Assembly (NCBI RefSeq): GCF_900103275.1
Contig: NZ_FNGP01000003.1
Coordinates: 310,001-374,000 of the forward strand
Direction of reading: 5' to 3'
DNA from: Tessaracoccus oleiagri
Lineage (GTDB): Bacteria > Actinomycetota > Actinomycetes > Propionibacteriales > Propionibacteriaceae
Length of the DNA stretch: 64,000 nt
Part shown: positions 47,629-57,343 of the stretch, piece by piece
Layout: every line of letters starts with the position of its first letter
How positions within the stretch are numbered: the stretch's first letter is position 1
Made by a program: the position numbers and the translations under genes
Notes under the pieces: generated by a model
Told to the model about the DNA's origin: nothing
The model's database searches: none
The model's input: only the letters and a program-made list of their open reading frames with translations

Positions 47629-47701
47629 CGGCCAGACAGGACATACACCAGGACTCGCTCCAACGATCTCAGGCTCGTATTAAGTCATGTCCGGTCGGCC
47701 G
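47629..47701 (-). ncRNA. Structured element upstream of the IS110 transposase, candidate bridge RNA
   Basis: Bases 47629-47644 pair with 47687-47701 in a stem of 14 pairs with one bulge (A47634) and one mismatch (A47638 with G47693). They enclose a 42-base loop. It lies 46 to 118 bases upstream of the transposase ATG, within the non-coding end where IS110-group elements encode bridge RNA. The strand follows the transposase. The loop could hold target- or donor-guiding bases, but this is not shown. The whole 47584-47877 gap has no other gene. Confidence 0.45.
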
Positions 47702-47877
47702 TCACTTGGGGCCCCGAGGAGCCGGACTGATCAGTTTGTCGGTAACCCAACAGGGCACCAGTCAGAGGCAGGGTCACGACTCCCCGGAACTACTTCCCAT
47801 CATGTATGTCGGTGGCGGGCCGTAACGTGACCGACCCATCCCTTCCGTGGTGACCCCGAGCGTTCAGGAGCCCTGCT

Positions 47878-48564
47878 GTGAGTGAGTACGCGACGAAGAT
47901 CAATGCCCTGCTGGCCAAGGCGGCCTCCACCGAACACGACGCCGAGCGCGACACGTTCACCGAGGCCGCGGAACGGTTGATGGTCAAGTGGGGCATCGAC
48001 GACGTGATGCTGTCCCGCGCCGAGCAGCAGGCCAGGGAGTCGGCGAAGGTGCCGATCGAGCAGCGCGCGTACCGGGTGGAGGGCACGAACGGGAAGTTGC
48101 TCGCCGAGCTCGTCGCGGCCACGGTCGCGATGGGGATCGGCCCCGTGCGCGCACTGATCGACCGCAGCTCCAACCGGTGGTGGTGCGTTGGCTACACCGA
48201 CGACCTCGCCCGCGTCGAGCTGTACGTGCCGCACCTCGTCGAGCAGGCCCGCCACGCCTGGAACCGGTACCTCGCTCGCACGGAGTTCTGGAACGGCACG
48301 GACCGGGAACGGGCGAAGCGCACCTTCCTGGCCACCTTCGGTGCCACCGTCGCGGCGAGGCTGGAGGCGATGTTCCGGGATGCGGCCACCACCGGGCTCG
48401 AGCTCGCATTGACCAGGCGCACCGAGGAGGTGCACGACGAGTTGGCGCGGCTGAACCCGCGCCTCGGCAGGGCGCGACGGCGGACCTTCTACGGGCCCGA
48501 CGTCGCCGCCGCGGCCCGGGCCGCCGGGCAGCAGGCCTCCATCACCGCCGGAGCCCTCGGCTGA
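47878..48564 (+). CDS. DUF2786-domain protein
   Basis: A 228-residue soluble protein. The first ~40 residues (KINALLAKAASTEHDAERDTF with WGID) form the DUF2786 helix pair. The rest is helical and includes RTFYGPDVAAAARAAGQQA near the C-terminus, also common in this group. No catalytic motif is evident. These proteins are often found near mobile elements and phages. The GTG at 47878 follows CAGGAG. TAACGT at 47822-47827 could be its -10 site. Confidence 0.7.
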   Translation: MSEYATKINALLAKAASTEHDAERDTFTEAAERLMVKWGIDDVMLSRAEQQARESAKVPIEQRAYRVEGTNGKLLAELVAATVAMGIGPVRALIDRSSNRWWCVGYTDDLARVELYVPHLVEQARHAWNRYLARTEFWNGTDRERAKRTFLATFGATVAARLEAMFRDAATTGLELALTRRTEEVHDELARLNPRLGRARRRTFYGPDVAAAARAAGQQASITAGALG

Positions 48565-48588
48565 CCGGGCCCGACCGTCGGGAGCCGG

Positions 48589-50409
<1,821 letters not shown>

Positions 50410-50462
50410 GCCCACCATCGTAGGTGGGCGCCCGGAGGCGGCCCGGTGGAATACTGGCGGGC
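50410..50462. promoter_or_regulatory. Divergent leaderless promoters of GH15 and hrpB
   Basis: TACGAT (minus, 50422 to 50417) ends seven bases before the GH15 GTG. AATACT (plus, 50450-50455) ends seven bases before the hrpB GTG. The two -10 sites are 27 bases apart. Confidence 0.45.
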
Positions 50463-52943
50463 GTGTTGACGGCCGATCTGATGCGACGAGGGGAGTTCGC
50501 CTCCCTGCCGCTGGCGCGGCACGTCAGCGACCTCCGCCGCGCGCTCGCGGCCCGCCGCGTCGTCGTTCAAGCCCCACCCGGCACCGGCAAGACGACGGTG
50601 GTACCGCCCGTGGTGGCCGACGCCGTCGACGGACGCGTCATCGTCACCCAGCCGCGGCGCATCGCGGCGAGGGCCGCCGCCCGGCGGCTGGCGCACCTGA
50701 CCGGCACGCGTCCCGGATCGCCCGTCGGCCACACCGTCCGCGGCGAGTCCACGGCCACCGGCGCCACCCGCGTCGAGTTCGTCACCACCGGCGTCCTGCT
50801 GCGACGCCTGCTTCGGGACCCCGACCTCGCCGGCGTCGGCGCCGTCGTGCTGGACGAGGTGCACGAGCGGCACCTCGACGACGACCTCGCCCTCGCGATG
50901 GTGGCCGAACTCGCGCAGCTCCGCGACGACCTGGCGGTCGTGGCGATGTCCGCGACCCTCGACGCCCGCCGCTGGGCGTCGCTGCTGGGCGGCGCGGAGG
51001 TGGTGGCGGCCGAGTCGGTGCTCCACCCGCTCGAGATCCGCTGGGCGCCCCACGCCGGACCCGCCACCGACCACCGCGGTACCAGCCTCCGCTTCCTCGA
51101 CCACGTCGCGGACCTCACCCGCCGGGCGGTGCGCGAGCACCCGGACCGGTCCGCCCTCGTCTTCGTGCCGGGCGCGTGGGAGGTGGACCGTCTCGTCGCC
51201 GGGCTCGCGGACCTCGGTCGGCCGGTGCTGCCGCTCCACGGTAGGCTCGACCCGCGGAGGCAGGACGCCGCGCTCGACGACGCCGCCGGGCCGCGCGTCG
51301 TGGTGGCGACCGCGGTCGCCGAGTCCTCGCTCACGGTCCCCGGCGTGCGGATCGTGATCGACTCCTGCTTGAGCCGCGAACCCCGTTTCGACCAGAACCG
51401 GGGCGTGTCCGGTCTGGTCACCGTGCGCTCCTCGCAGGCCTCGGCCACGCAGCGCGCCGGCCGCGCCGCCCGCCTCGGGCCGGGCCTCGCCGTGCGATGC
51501 CTCTCGGCGGACGACTGGGCGGGCATGGCGCCCGATTCCACGCCGGAGGTCATGCACGCCGACCTCACCGGCGCCCTCCTCACGCTCGCCGCCTGGGGCT
51601 CTCCCCGCGGCGACGGGATGGGGCTGCCCACACCGCTCCCGCAGGCCGCCGTCGACCGGGCCGAGGCCGAACTGCAGTCACTCGGGCTGGTCGAGGATGT
51701 AGGGCGGATCACCGACGAGGGCCGACGCGTGGCTGCCATCCCCGCCGAACCGCGGCTGGCCGCCGCCCTGCTCGCCGGCGCTCCCAGGGTCGGCAGCCGC
51801 CGCGCCGCCGAGATCGTCGCGTTCCTCTCCGACGACACCCGGGCGGGCGACGACCTCGCCCACGAGCTCGCCAGCCTCCGCCGCGCCTCCACGCCGCAGG
51901 CGAGGCGGTGGCGCGACGAGGCCACCCGCCTCGAGCGGCAGGCTCCCGCATCGCCGCCCACGACGGTGCCCGACGACGCCGCCGTCGCCTGGCTCGTCGC
52001 CTCCGCCCGCCCCGGGTGGATCAGCCGGAGGCGCGCCGACCGCACCTACACCAGCGCCTCAGGCACAGGTTTCGTGCTGCCGCCGGGCTCGCGGCTCGCG
52101 GGCGAGTGGCTCGCGGTCTGGGACTCGCAGCGCTCCGCCTCTGGGCCCGAGTCGCAGGTCCGCGCCGCCGTCGCCATCGACGAGGCGGCCGCCATGGAGG
52201 CCGGCGCCCACCTGCTGCAGGAGGTGGTCGACACCCGCTGGGAGGACGGCCGCGTCCGGGCCAGGGCGACGCGTCGGCTCGGCGCCATCACGCTGACCGC
52301 CACCCCGGTCCGCCCCGACCGCGGCCAGGCGGAACGAGCCCTCCGCGAGGCGCTGCTCATGGACGGCGTCGGGGCGGTGCTCGGCTGGAGCGACGAGGCC
52401 GCGCGCCTCCGTCGCCGGCTCGCGGTCCTGCGGCGCAGCCTGGGGGAGCCGTGGCCGGACGTCGGAGAGACCGCCCTCGCCGCACGCCTCGATGAGTGGC
52501 TCGCCCCCGAGATCGCGGCCGTCGCCGGCGGCGCGAAGGTACCCGACCTCGCAACGCCGCTACGCCGGCTGCTGCCGTGGCAGGAGGCAGGTCGGCTCGA
52601 CGAACTCGCGCCCGAGCGGATCACCGTCCCCACCGGATCCGCCGTCCGGCTCGACTATCCCGAGGTGGGCAGCGACGCGCCCGTCGTGCTCGCGGTCAAG
52701 CTCCAGGAGTGCTTCGGCTGGACCGCCACCCCGACCATCTGCGCCGGTCGCGAGCGGCTGCTGCTGCACCTGCTCTCGCCGGCGGGGCGTCCACTGGCCG
52801 TGACCGCGGACCTGGCCAGCTTCTGGGCGGGCGCCTACGCCGCGGTGCGCGCCGAGAACCGCGGCCGGTACCCCAAGCACCCGTGGCCGGAGGACCCGCT
52901 CACCGCCCGCCCGATGCGAGGGACCACGCGCTCCGGCCGTTAG
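50463..52943 (+). CDS. hrpB: ATP-dependent RNA helicase HrpB
   Basis: An 826-residue DEAH-type helicase with Walker A APPGTGKT (37-44), the DEVH box (131-134), SATL, and a helicase C domain with QRAGRAARLGPG. The C-terminal DUF1605/HrpB_C region ends with a typical GRYPKHPWPEDP. Its RNA target is unknown; HrpB proteins are non-essential in many bacteria. The GTG at 50463 directly follows a -10 element and lacks a ribosome binding site. The stop overlaps the convergent hexosaminidase gene by four bases. Confidence 0.92.
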   Translation: MLTADLMRRGEFASLPLARHVSDLRRALAARRVVVQAPPGTGKTTVVPPVVADAVDGRVIVTQPRRIAARAAARRLAHLTGTRPGSPVGHTVRGESTATGATRVEFVTTGVLLRRLLRDPDLAGVGAVVLDEVHERHLDDDLALAMVAELAQLRDDLAVVAMSATLDARRWASLLGGAEVVAAESVLHPLEIRWAPHAGPATDHRGTSLRFLDHVADLTRRAVREHPDRSALVFVPGAWEVDRLVAGLADLGRPVLPLHGRLDPRRQDAALDDAAGPRVVVATAVAESSLTVPGVRIVIDSCLSREPRFDQNRGVSGLVTVRSSQASATQRAGRAARLGPGLAVRCLSADDWAGMAPDSTPEVMHADLTGALLTLAAWGSPRGDGMGLPTPLPQAAVDRAEAELQSLGLVEDVGRITDEGRRVAAIPAEPRLAAALLAGAPRVGSRRAAEIVAFLSDDTRAGDDLAHELASLRRASTPQARRWRDEATRLERQAPASPPTTVPDDAAVAWLVASARPGWISRRRADRTYTSASGTGFVLPPGSRLAGEWLAVWDSQRSASGPESQVRAAVAIDEAAAMEAGAHLLQEVVDTRWEDGRVRARATRRLGAITLTATPVRPDRGQAERALREALLMDGVGAVLGWSDEAARLRRRLAVLRRSLGEPWPDVGETALAARLDEWLAPEIAAVAGGAKVPDLATPLRRLLPWQEAGRLDELAPERITVPTGSAVRLDYPEVGSDAPVVLAVKLQECFGWTATPTICAGRERLLLHLLSPAGRPLAVTADLASFWAGAYAAVRAENRGRYPKHPWPEDPLTARPMRGTTRSGR

Positions 52944-54469
52944 CCGGCGTCGAACCGGCGCCAGTTGACGCCCATCGCGGTGAGCCGGGCCATGGGCGTG
53001 GCCAGGGCCTCCGGCGTGCAGCCGAGACCGCTTCCGCCCGTCCAGAGCTGCTCGGCGATCACGGCACCGCGGGGGAAGCCGAAGTACTCGACCACCGGCC
53101 CGGTGCGCAGGTACTCCGACCACAGCTGGAACTGGCCGCCGAGCAGCCGAGGTGAGTCGAGGTCCTGCCACAGCCGGTGGTACTCGCCCACCTCCTCGAG
53201 GGTGCGCGGCGCCGTGATCGCGAGCGGCTCGTGCTCGCCGGTCGAGGCGCCGTAGTCGAAGTAGGTGTGCGCGGTGGGGGCGGCGATGGCGTCGTGGCCG
53301 GCCTCGATGGCCTGCCGGACGTACCGGGAGTTGCGCCAGACCATCACGGTGGCGCCCTCGGGTGCGCCGTGCTCCAGGACCTCGTCCCAGACGACGACGC
53401 GTCGCCCCGCGTCCAGCACCCGCCGGCACACCTGCTGCTCGAACCAGGCCTGGGCCTCGGCCGGGGTGGTGATGCCGAGCGCGTCCAGGTGTGCCCGCGT
53501 CTCGGCGTGGGCGAACCAGTGGTCCCCGGGCGCCTCGTCGCCGCCGAGGTGGATGGGCGAGTCGGGGAAGAGTTCGAGCAGGGTGTCGATCACGGTCGCG
53601 CAGAAGTCCATGGTCTGCGGCGTGAGGCCGAGCACGTGGTGCGAGATGCCGAAGCCGGTGCGCGGGTGCCGGACGTGGTCGCACGAGCCGAGCTCCGGGT
53701 AGGCGGCCACCGCGGCCTCCGTGTGCCCGGGCAGATCGACCTCCGGCACGACCGTGATCCCGAGCTGTCGCGCCCGGGCGACGATGCGCCCGATGTCGCC
53801 CGCGGTGTAGGCGCCGCCGTGCGGGATGCCGTCGTGCTCGTCGCAGTCCTCGTGCCGGACCGGGTCCGGGGAAGGTTGGTGCCCGCGCACCGTTCCCGGC
53901 CGCCAGGCGCCCACCTCCGTGAGGCGCGGGTAGCCGGGCACCGGCAGGCGCCAGCCCTGGTCGTCGGTGAGGTGCAGGTGGAGGACGTTGAGCTTGTGCA
54001 GGGCCATGGAGTCGAGCCAGCGCAGCACGAACTCGACGGGCTGGAAGTGGCGCGCCACGTCGAGCATCGACCCGCGCCAGGCGAACCGGGGCTCGTCCTC
54101 GACGACGACCCTCGGCCAGGCCAGCGACTCAGGTTGGAGCGGCCCCGGGCCGTGGACCTGCACCGGCAGCAGCTGCAGCAGGGTCTGGATCGCCCAGCCG
54201 GCGCCGCGACGGTCGGCGGCGACCACCTCGATGGTCTCGTCCACCGTGACGCGGTACCCCTCGGCGGGCAGCGCCCCGTCGAACCGGATGCTCAGGAACG
54301 CGTCCTCGGCGGCGGCCACGCGGCAGAACCCGACGGCGCTGCGGAGCCGCTCCTCGAGGACCGCCACGGCGTCCACCCCGTCGGGGCCGGCGTGCCAGGT
54401 GAGGAGCGGGGGCAGGGGACGGTTGCCGTCGGTGTACTGGAGGTGCCGGGGTGTGGGGAGGAGCGTCAT
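52940..54469 (-). CDS. Beta-N-acetylhexosaminidase, GH20
   Basis: A 509-residue enzyme with an N-terminal GH20b domain (1-125) and a catalytic TIM barrel. The catalytic pair is D311-E312 in HLGGDEAP; HLHLTDDQGWR and VVPEVDLPGH are also conserved. It lacks a signal peptide, so it likely acts on imported N-acetylglucosaminides. A four-base ATGA overlap with the upstream flavoprotein-like gene implies co-translation. Confidence 0.92.
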   Translation of the reverse strand: MTLLPTPRHLQYTDGNRPLPPLLTWHAGPDGVDAVAVLEERLRSAVGFCRVAAAEDAFLSIRFDGALPAEGYRVTVDETIEVVAADRRGAGWAIQTLLQLLPVQVHGPGPLQPESLAWPRVVVEDEPRFAWRGSMLDVARHFQPVEFVLRWLDSMALHKLNVLHLHLTDDQGWRLPVPGYPRLTEVGAWRPGTVRGHQPSPDPVRHEDCDEHDGIPHGGAYTAGDIGRIVARARQLGITVVPEVDLPGHTEAAVAAYPELGSCDHVRHPRTGFGISHHVLGLTPQTMDFCATVIDTLLELFPDSPIHLGGDEAPGDHWFAHAETRAHLDALGITTPAEAQAWFEQQVCRRVLDAGRRVVVWDEVLEHGAPEGATVMVWRNSRYVRQAIEAGHDAIAAPTAHTYFDYGASTGEHEPLAITAPRTLEEVGEYHRLWQDLDSPRLLGGQFQLWSEYLRTGPVVEYFGFPRGAVIAEQLWTGGSGLGCTPEALATPMARLTAMGVNWRRFDAG

Positions 54470-55581
54470 GTCGCTTTCTTGGGTCGGTGGATGCGGGGCA
54501 GCCGGAAGTCCTTGTTGGCGGGGCGTGGGTCCTCGCCGGTGAGTGCCTCGTGGAGATGGTAGACGGCGAGTGCGGCACTGAGGAGTTCCCCCCAGGGCTC
54601 ACCGCCCGCCGGCGAGGCGCTGCTCGCGCGTGTGGCGTCGGGCGGCGGGCGCAGCAGCCACCGCCTCGCGTCGTCGGGCGCCAGCCCGGCCGCGAGGTCG
54701 GGGACGGCACGGCGGTAGTCGAGCGTGACCGCCCGGGCCGGCGTACGGACGGTGCGCACCGGCGCGGGGCCCGTGAGGTCGACGACGTCCGCCTCGGACC
54801 CGGCCTCGGTCTCGGCGACGTGCGGGACGAGCGCGGGGCGGGGACCGCGGAACAGCGTGCGGGGCGGGTGCGGGCGGCAGTCGAGCTCGTGGTCCCCGTG
54901 GGCGTCCGACGCGGCGACCACCCCGCGCTCGGCGAGCCGTCGCCCGAGCAACTCCGCGAGCGTGTTCCCCGGCAGGTGCGCGCCCTCGCGGACGAGTTGG
55001 TGGCGGCCGAAGGTGCGCACCACCGAGAGCCTGACGGCCAGCAGCCCGGGGGCACGGCGTGAGTCGGTGCCCGAGAAGTGGGCCTGGGCCAGCACGACGG
55101 GCGCCAACCTGCCGGCGCGGTCCGCCACGTCGCCGATGCTCCGGTCCAACCACAGGCTGCGGCGGTCCGCGGCCGAGCGCGGCACGTCGGACGCCTCCAG
55201 ACCGAAGCGGCGCAGAGCCGCCCACACCTCGTCGAGGTCGTCGACGAGGTCGCGCCACCGCTCCGCCTCGCGCTCGCCGAACCGGTCGCGGATCGCGGCG
55301 AACTGGGCACCGCGCCCGTCCGGGAGCAGCAGCTCGGCGCCGTCCGGCAGCAGATACGTCGTCGCGGGCGCGGCCACCATTTCGGTGCGGGTGCGGACGA
55401 ACTCGCCGGGAAGGGGTCGGCCCGTCTTCTTGAACACGTCGCGCCAGGCGGCGGGCAGCTCGAAGAAGTCCAAGATCCGGGGTTCCACCGGGTCCCCGAC
55501 CAGCGTCACGTCGTGGCCGAGCCGGGCCAGCCGGGCGGCGGCGGCCATGCCGGCGAGCGTGTGTCCGCGGACGACGATCAT
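54466..55581 (-). CDS. FAD/NAD(P)-binding oxidoreductase-like protein, possibly degenerate
   Basis: A 371-residue protein beginning with a Rossmann strand-helix-strand: IVVRGHTLAGMAAAARLARLGHDVTLVG in form, with G-H-T-L-A-G instead of the canonical GXGXXG. Central parts resemble phytoene-desaturase-like oxidoreductases (PGNTLAELLGRRL), but the C-terminal flavin-contact motif is not evident. It may bind the cofactor poorly or differently. It is the first gene of an operon with the GH20 enzyme. The ATG at 55581 is preceded by TAGACT eight bases upstream, another leaderless start. Function unknown. Confidence 0.6.
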   Translation of the reverse strand: MIVVRGHTLAGMAAAARLARLGHDVTLVGDPVEPRILDFFELPAAWRDVFKKTGRPLPGEFVRTRTEMVAAPATTYLLPDGAELLLPDGRGAQFAAIRDRFGEREAERWRDLVDDLDEVWAALRRFGLEASDVPRSAADRRSLWLDRSIGDVADRAGRLAPVVLAQAHFSGTDSRRAPGLLAVRLSVVRTFGRHQLVREGAHLPGNTLAELLGRRLAERGVVAASDAHGDHELDCRPHPPRTLFRGPRPALVPHVAETEAGSEADVVDLTGPAPVRTVRTPARAVTLDYRRAVPDLAAGLAPDDARRWLLRPPPDATRASSASPAGGEPWGELLSAALAVYHLHEALTGEDPRPANKDFRLPRIHRPKKAT

Positions 55582-55639
55582 GGTCAGCGAGTCTATGGCT
55601 CTCCCGGCGATGACGCGGGCCGATGCCTAGACTCGGCGC
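55582..55639. promoter_or_regulatory. Divergent leaderless promoters of the flavoprotein-like gene and ilvD
   Basis: TAGACT occurs on both strands: minus at 55595 to 55590, eight bases before one ATG, and plus at 55628-55633, six bases before the ilvD ATG. Confidence 0.5.
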
Positions 55640-57340
55640 ATGAGCACTGACGCACCGGACATCAAGCCGCGCAGCCGGCAGGTCACCGACGGGCTCGAGG
55701 CCACTGCCTCGCGGGGCATGCTCCGCGCGGTGGGCATGGGCGACGACGACTGGGCCAAGCCGCAGATCGGGATCGCGAGCTCGTGGAACGAGATCACGCC
55801 CTGCAACCTCTCCCTCGACCGGCTCGCGCAGGCCGCGAAGGAGGGGGTGCACGCCGGCGGCGGCTACCCGCTCGAGTTCGGCACCATCTCCGTCTCCGAC
55901 GGCATCTCCATGGGCCACCAGGGCATGCACTACTCGCTGGTCTCGCGCGACATCATCGCAGACTCGGTCGAGACCGTGATGCAGGCCGAGCGCCTCGACG
56001 GATCGGTCCTGCTCGCCGGCTGCGACAAGTCGCTGCCCGGCATGCTGATGGCCGCCGCCAGGCTGGACCTCGCGTCGGTGTTCCTCTACGCCGGCACGAT
56101 CATGCCGGGCAAGGTGCAGTTGGAGGACGGCACCGAGAAGGACGTCACGCTCATCGACGCGTTCGAGGCCGTCGGCGCCTGCGCCCGCGGACTGATGAGC
56201 CAGGGCGACCTGGACCGCATCGAACGGGCCATCTGCCCCGGCGAGGGCGCCTGCGGCGGCATGTACACCGCCAACACGATGGCGTCGGTCGCGGAGGCGA
56301 TGGGGATGTCGCTGCCCGGCTCCGCCGCGCCGCCGTCGGCCGACCGCCGCCGCGACGCGTTCGCCCGCCGCAGCGGCGAGGCGGTCGTCGAGATGCTGCG
56401 CCAGGGGATCACCGCCCGCGACATCATCACCCGAGAGTCCCTGGAGAACGCCATCGCGGTCGTGATGGCCTTCGGCGGCTCCACCAACGCGGTCCTGCAC
56501 CTGCTGGCCATCGCCCACGAGGCCGACGTGGACCTCACCCTCGCCGACTTCTCCCGCATCGCCGACCGCGTCCCGCACCTGGGCGACCTCAAGCCGTTCG
56601 GCCGCTACGTGATGTACGACCTCGACCAGAAGGGCGGCGTGCCCGTCGTGATGAAGGCGCTCCTCGACGCCGGCCTGCTGCACGGCGACTGCCTCACCGT
56701 CACCGGCAAGACCGTCGCAGAGAACCTCGAGGGCATCAACCCGCCGGACCCCGACGGCAAGATCCTCCGCGCGCTCGACAACCCCATCCACCGCACCGGC
56801 GGCATCACCATCCTGGGCGGGTCGCTCGCGCCCGAGGGTGCGGTGGTGAAGTCCGCCGGGTTCGACTCGGACGTGTTCGAGGGCACCGCCAGGGTGTTCG
56901 AGCGCGAGCGGGCCGCCATGGACGCGCTGGAGGACGGCACCATCGTCGCGGGCGACGTGGTCGTGATCCGCTACGAGGGCCCGAAGGGCGGCCCGGGCAT
57001 GCGCGAGATGCTCGCGATCACCGGCGCGATCAAGGGCGCCGGGTTGGGCAAGGACGTGCTGCTGCTCACCGACGGCCGCTTCTCCGGCGGCACCACCGGC
57101 CTGTGCGTCGGGCACGTCGCCCCCGAGGCGGTCGACGCCGGCCCCATCGCCTTCGTCCGCGACGGGGACCGCATCCGCCTCGACGTGGCCGCAAAGCGGC
57201 TCGACCTGCTCGTCGACGAGGAGGAACTGGAACGCCGGAAGCTCGACTGGCAGCCGCTGCCCCCGCAGTTCCGCACCGGTGTGCTCGGCAAGTACATCAA
57301 GCTGGTCCAGTCCGCCTCGAAGGGAGCGATCCTCGAGTAG
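55640..57340 (+). CDS. ilvD: Dihydroxy-acid dehydratase
   Basis: A 566-residue Fe-S enzyme for the third step of valine and isoleucine synthesis. Cluster cysteines are seen in TPCN, CDKSLPG and [14 protein letters not shown]; the last domain holds [16 protein letters not shown]. The length is normal. The ATG at 55640 fits the conserved start and the -10 element just upstream. The stop is three bases from that of the convergent Tc-toxin gene. Confidence 0.96.
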   Translation: MSTDAPDIKPRSRQVTDGLEATASRGMLRAVGMGDDDWAKPQIGIASSWNEITPCNLSLDRLAQAAKEGVHAGGGYPLEFGTISVSDGISMGHQGMHYSLVSRDIIADSVETVMQAERLDGSVLLAGCDKSLPGMLMAAARLDLASVFLYAGTIMPGKVQLEDGTEKDVTLIDAFEAVGACARGLMSQGDLDRIERAICPGEGACGGMYTANTMASVAEAMGMSLPGSAAPPSADRRRDAFARRSGEAVVEMLRQGITARDIITRESLENAIAVVMAFGGSTNAVLHLLAIAHEADVDLTLADFSRIADRVPHLGDLKPFGRYVMYDLDQKGGVPVVMKALLDAGLLHGDCLTVTGKTVAENLEGINPPDPDGKILRALDNPIHRTGGITILGGSLAPEGAVVKSAGFDSDVFEGTARVFERERAAMDALEDGTIVAGDVVVIRYEGPKGGPGMREMLAITGAIKGAGLGKDVLLLTDGRFSGGTTGLCVGHVAPEAVDAGPIAFVRDGDRIRLDVAAKRLDLLVDEEELERRKLDWQPLPPQFRTGVLGKYIKLVQSASKGAILE

Positions 57341-57343
57341 GGC

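Larger units (their letters stand above)
46355..47789 (-). mobile_element. IS110-family insertion sequence (degenerate)
   Basis: An IS110-type transposase pseudogene fills most of this ~1.43-kb interval, with a structured non-coding segment upstream of it. The 9-base sequence TCCCCGGAA occurs at 46355-46363 and 47781-47789, and may mark the two element boundaries (the target core is repeated at each end of IS110 elements). The ends are therefore tentative. As expected for the family, there are no long terminal inverted repeats. It lies between rocD and a DUF2786 gene. Confidence 0.65.
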
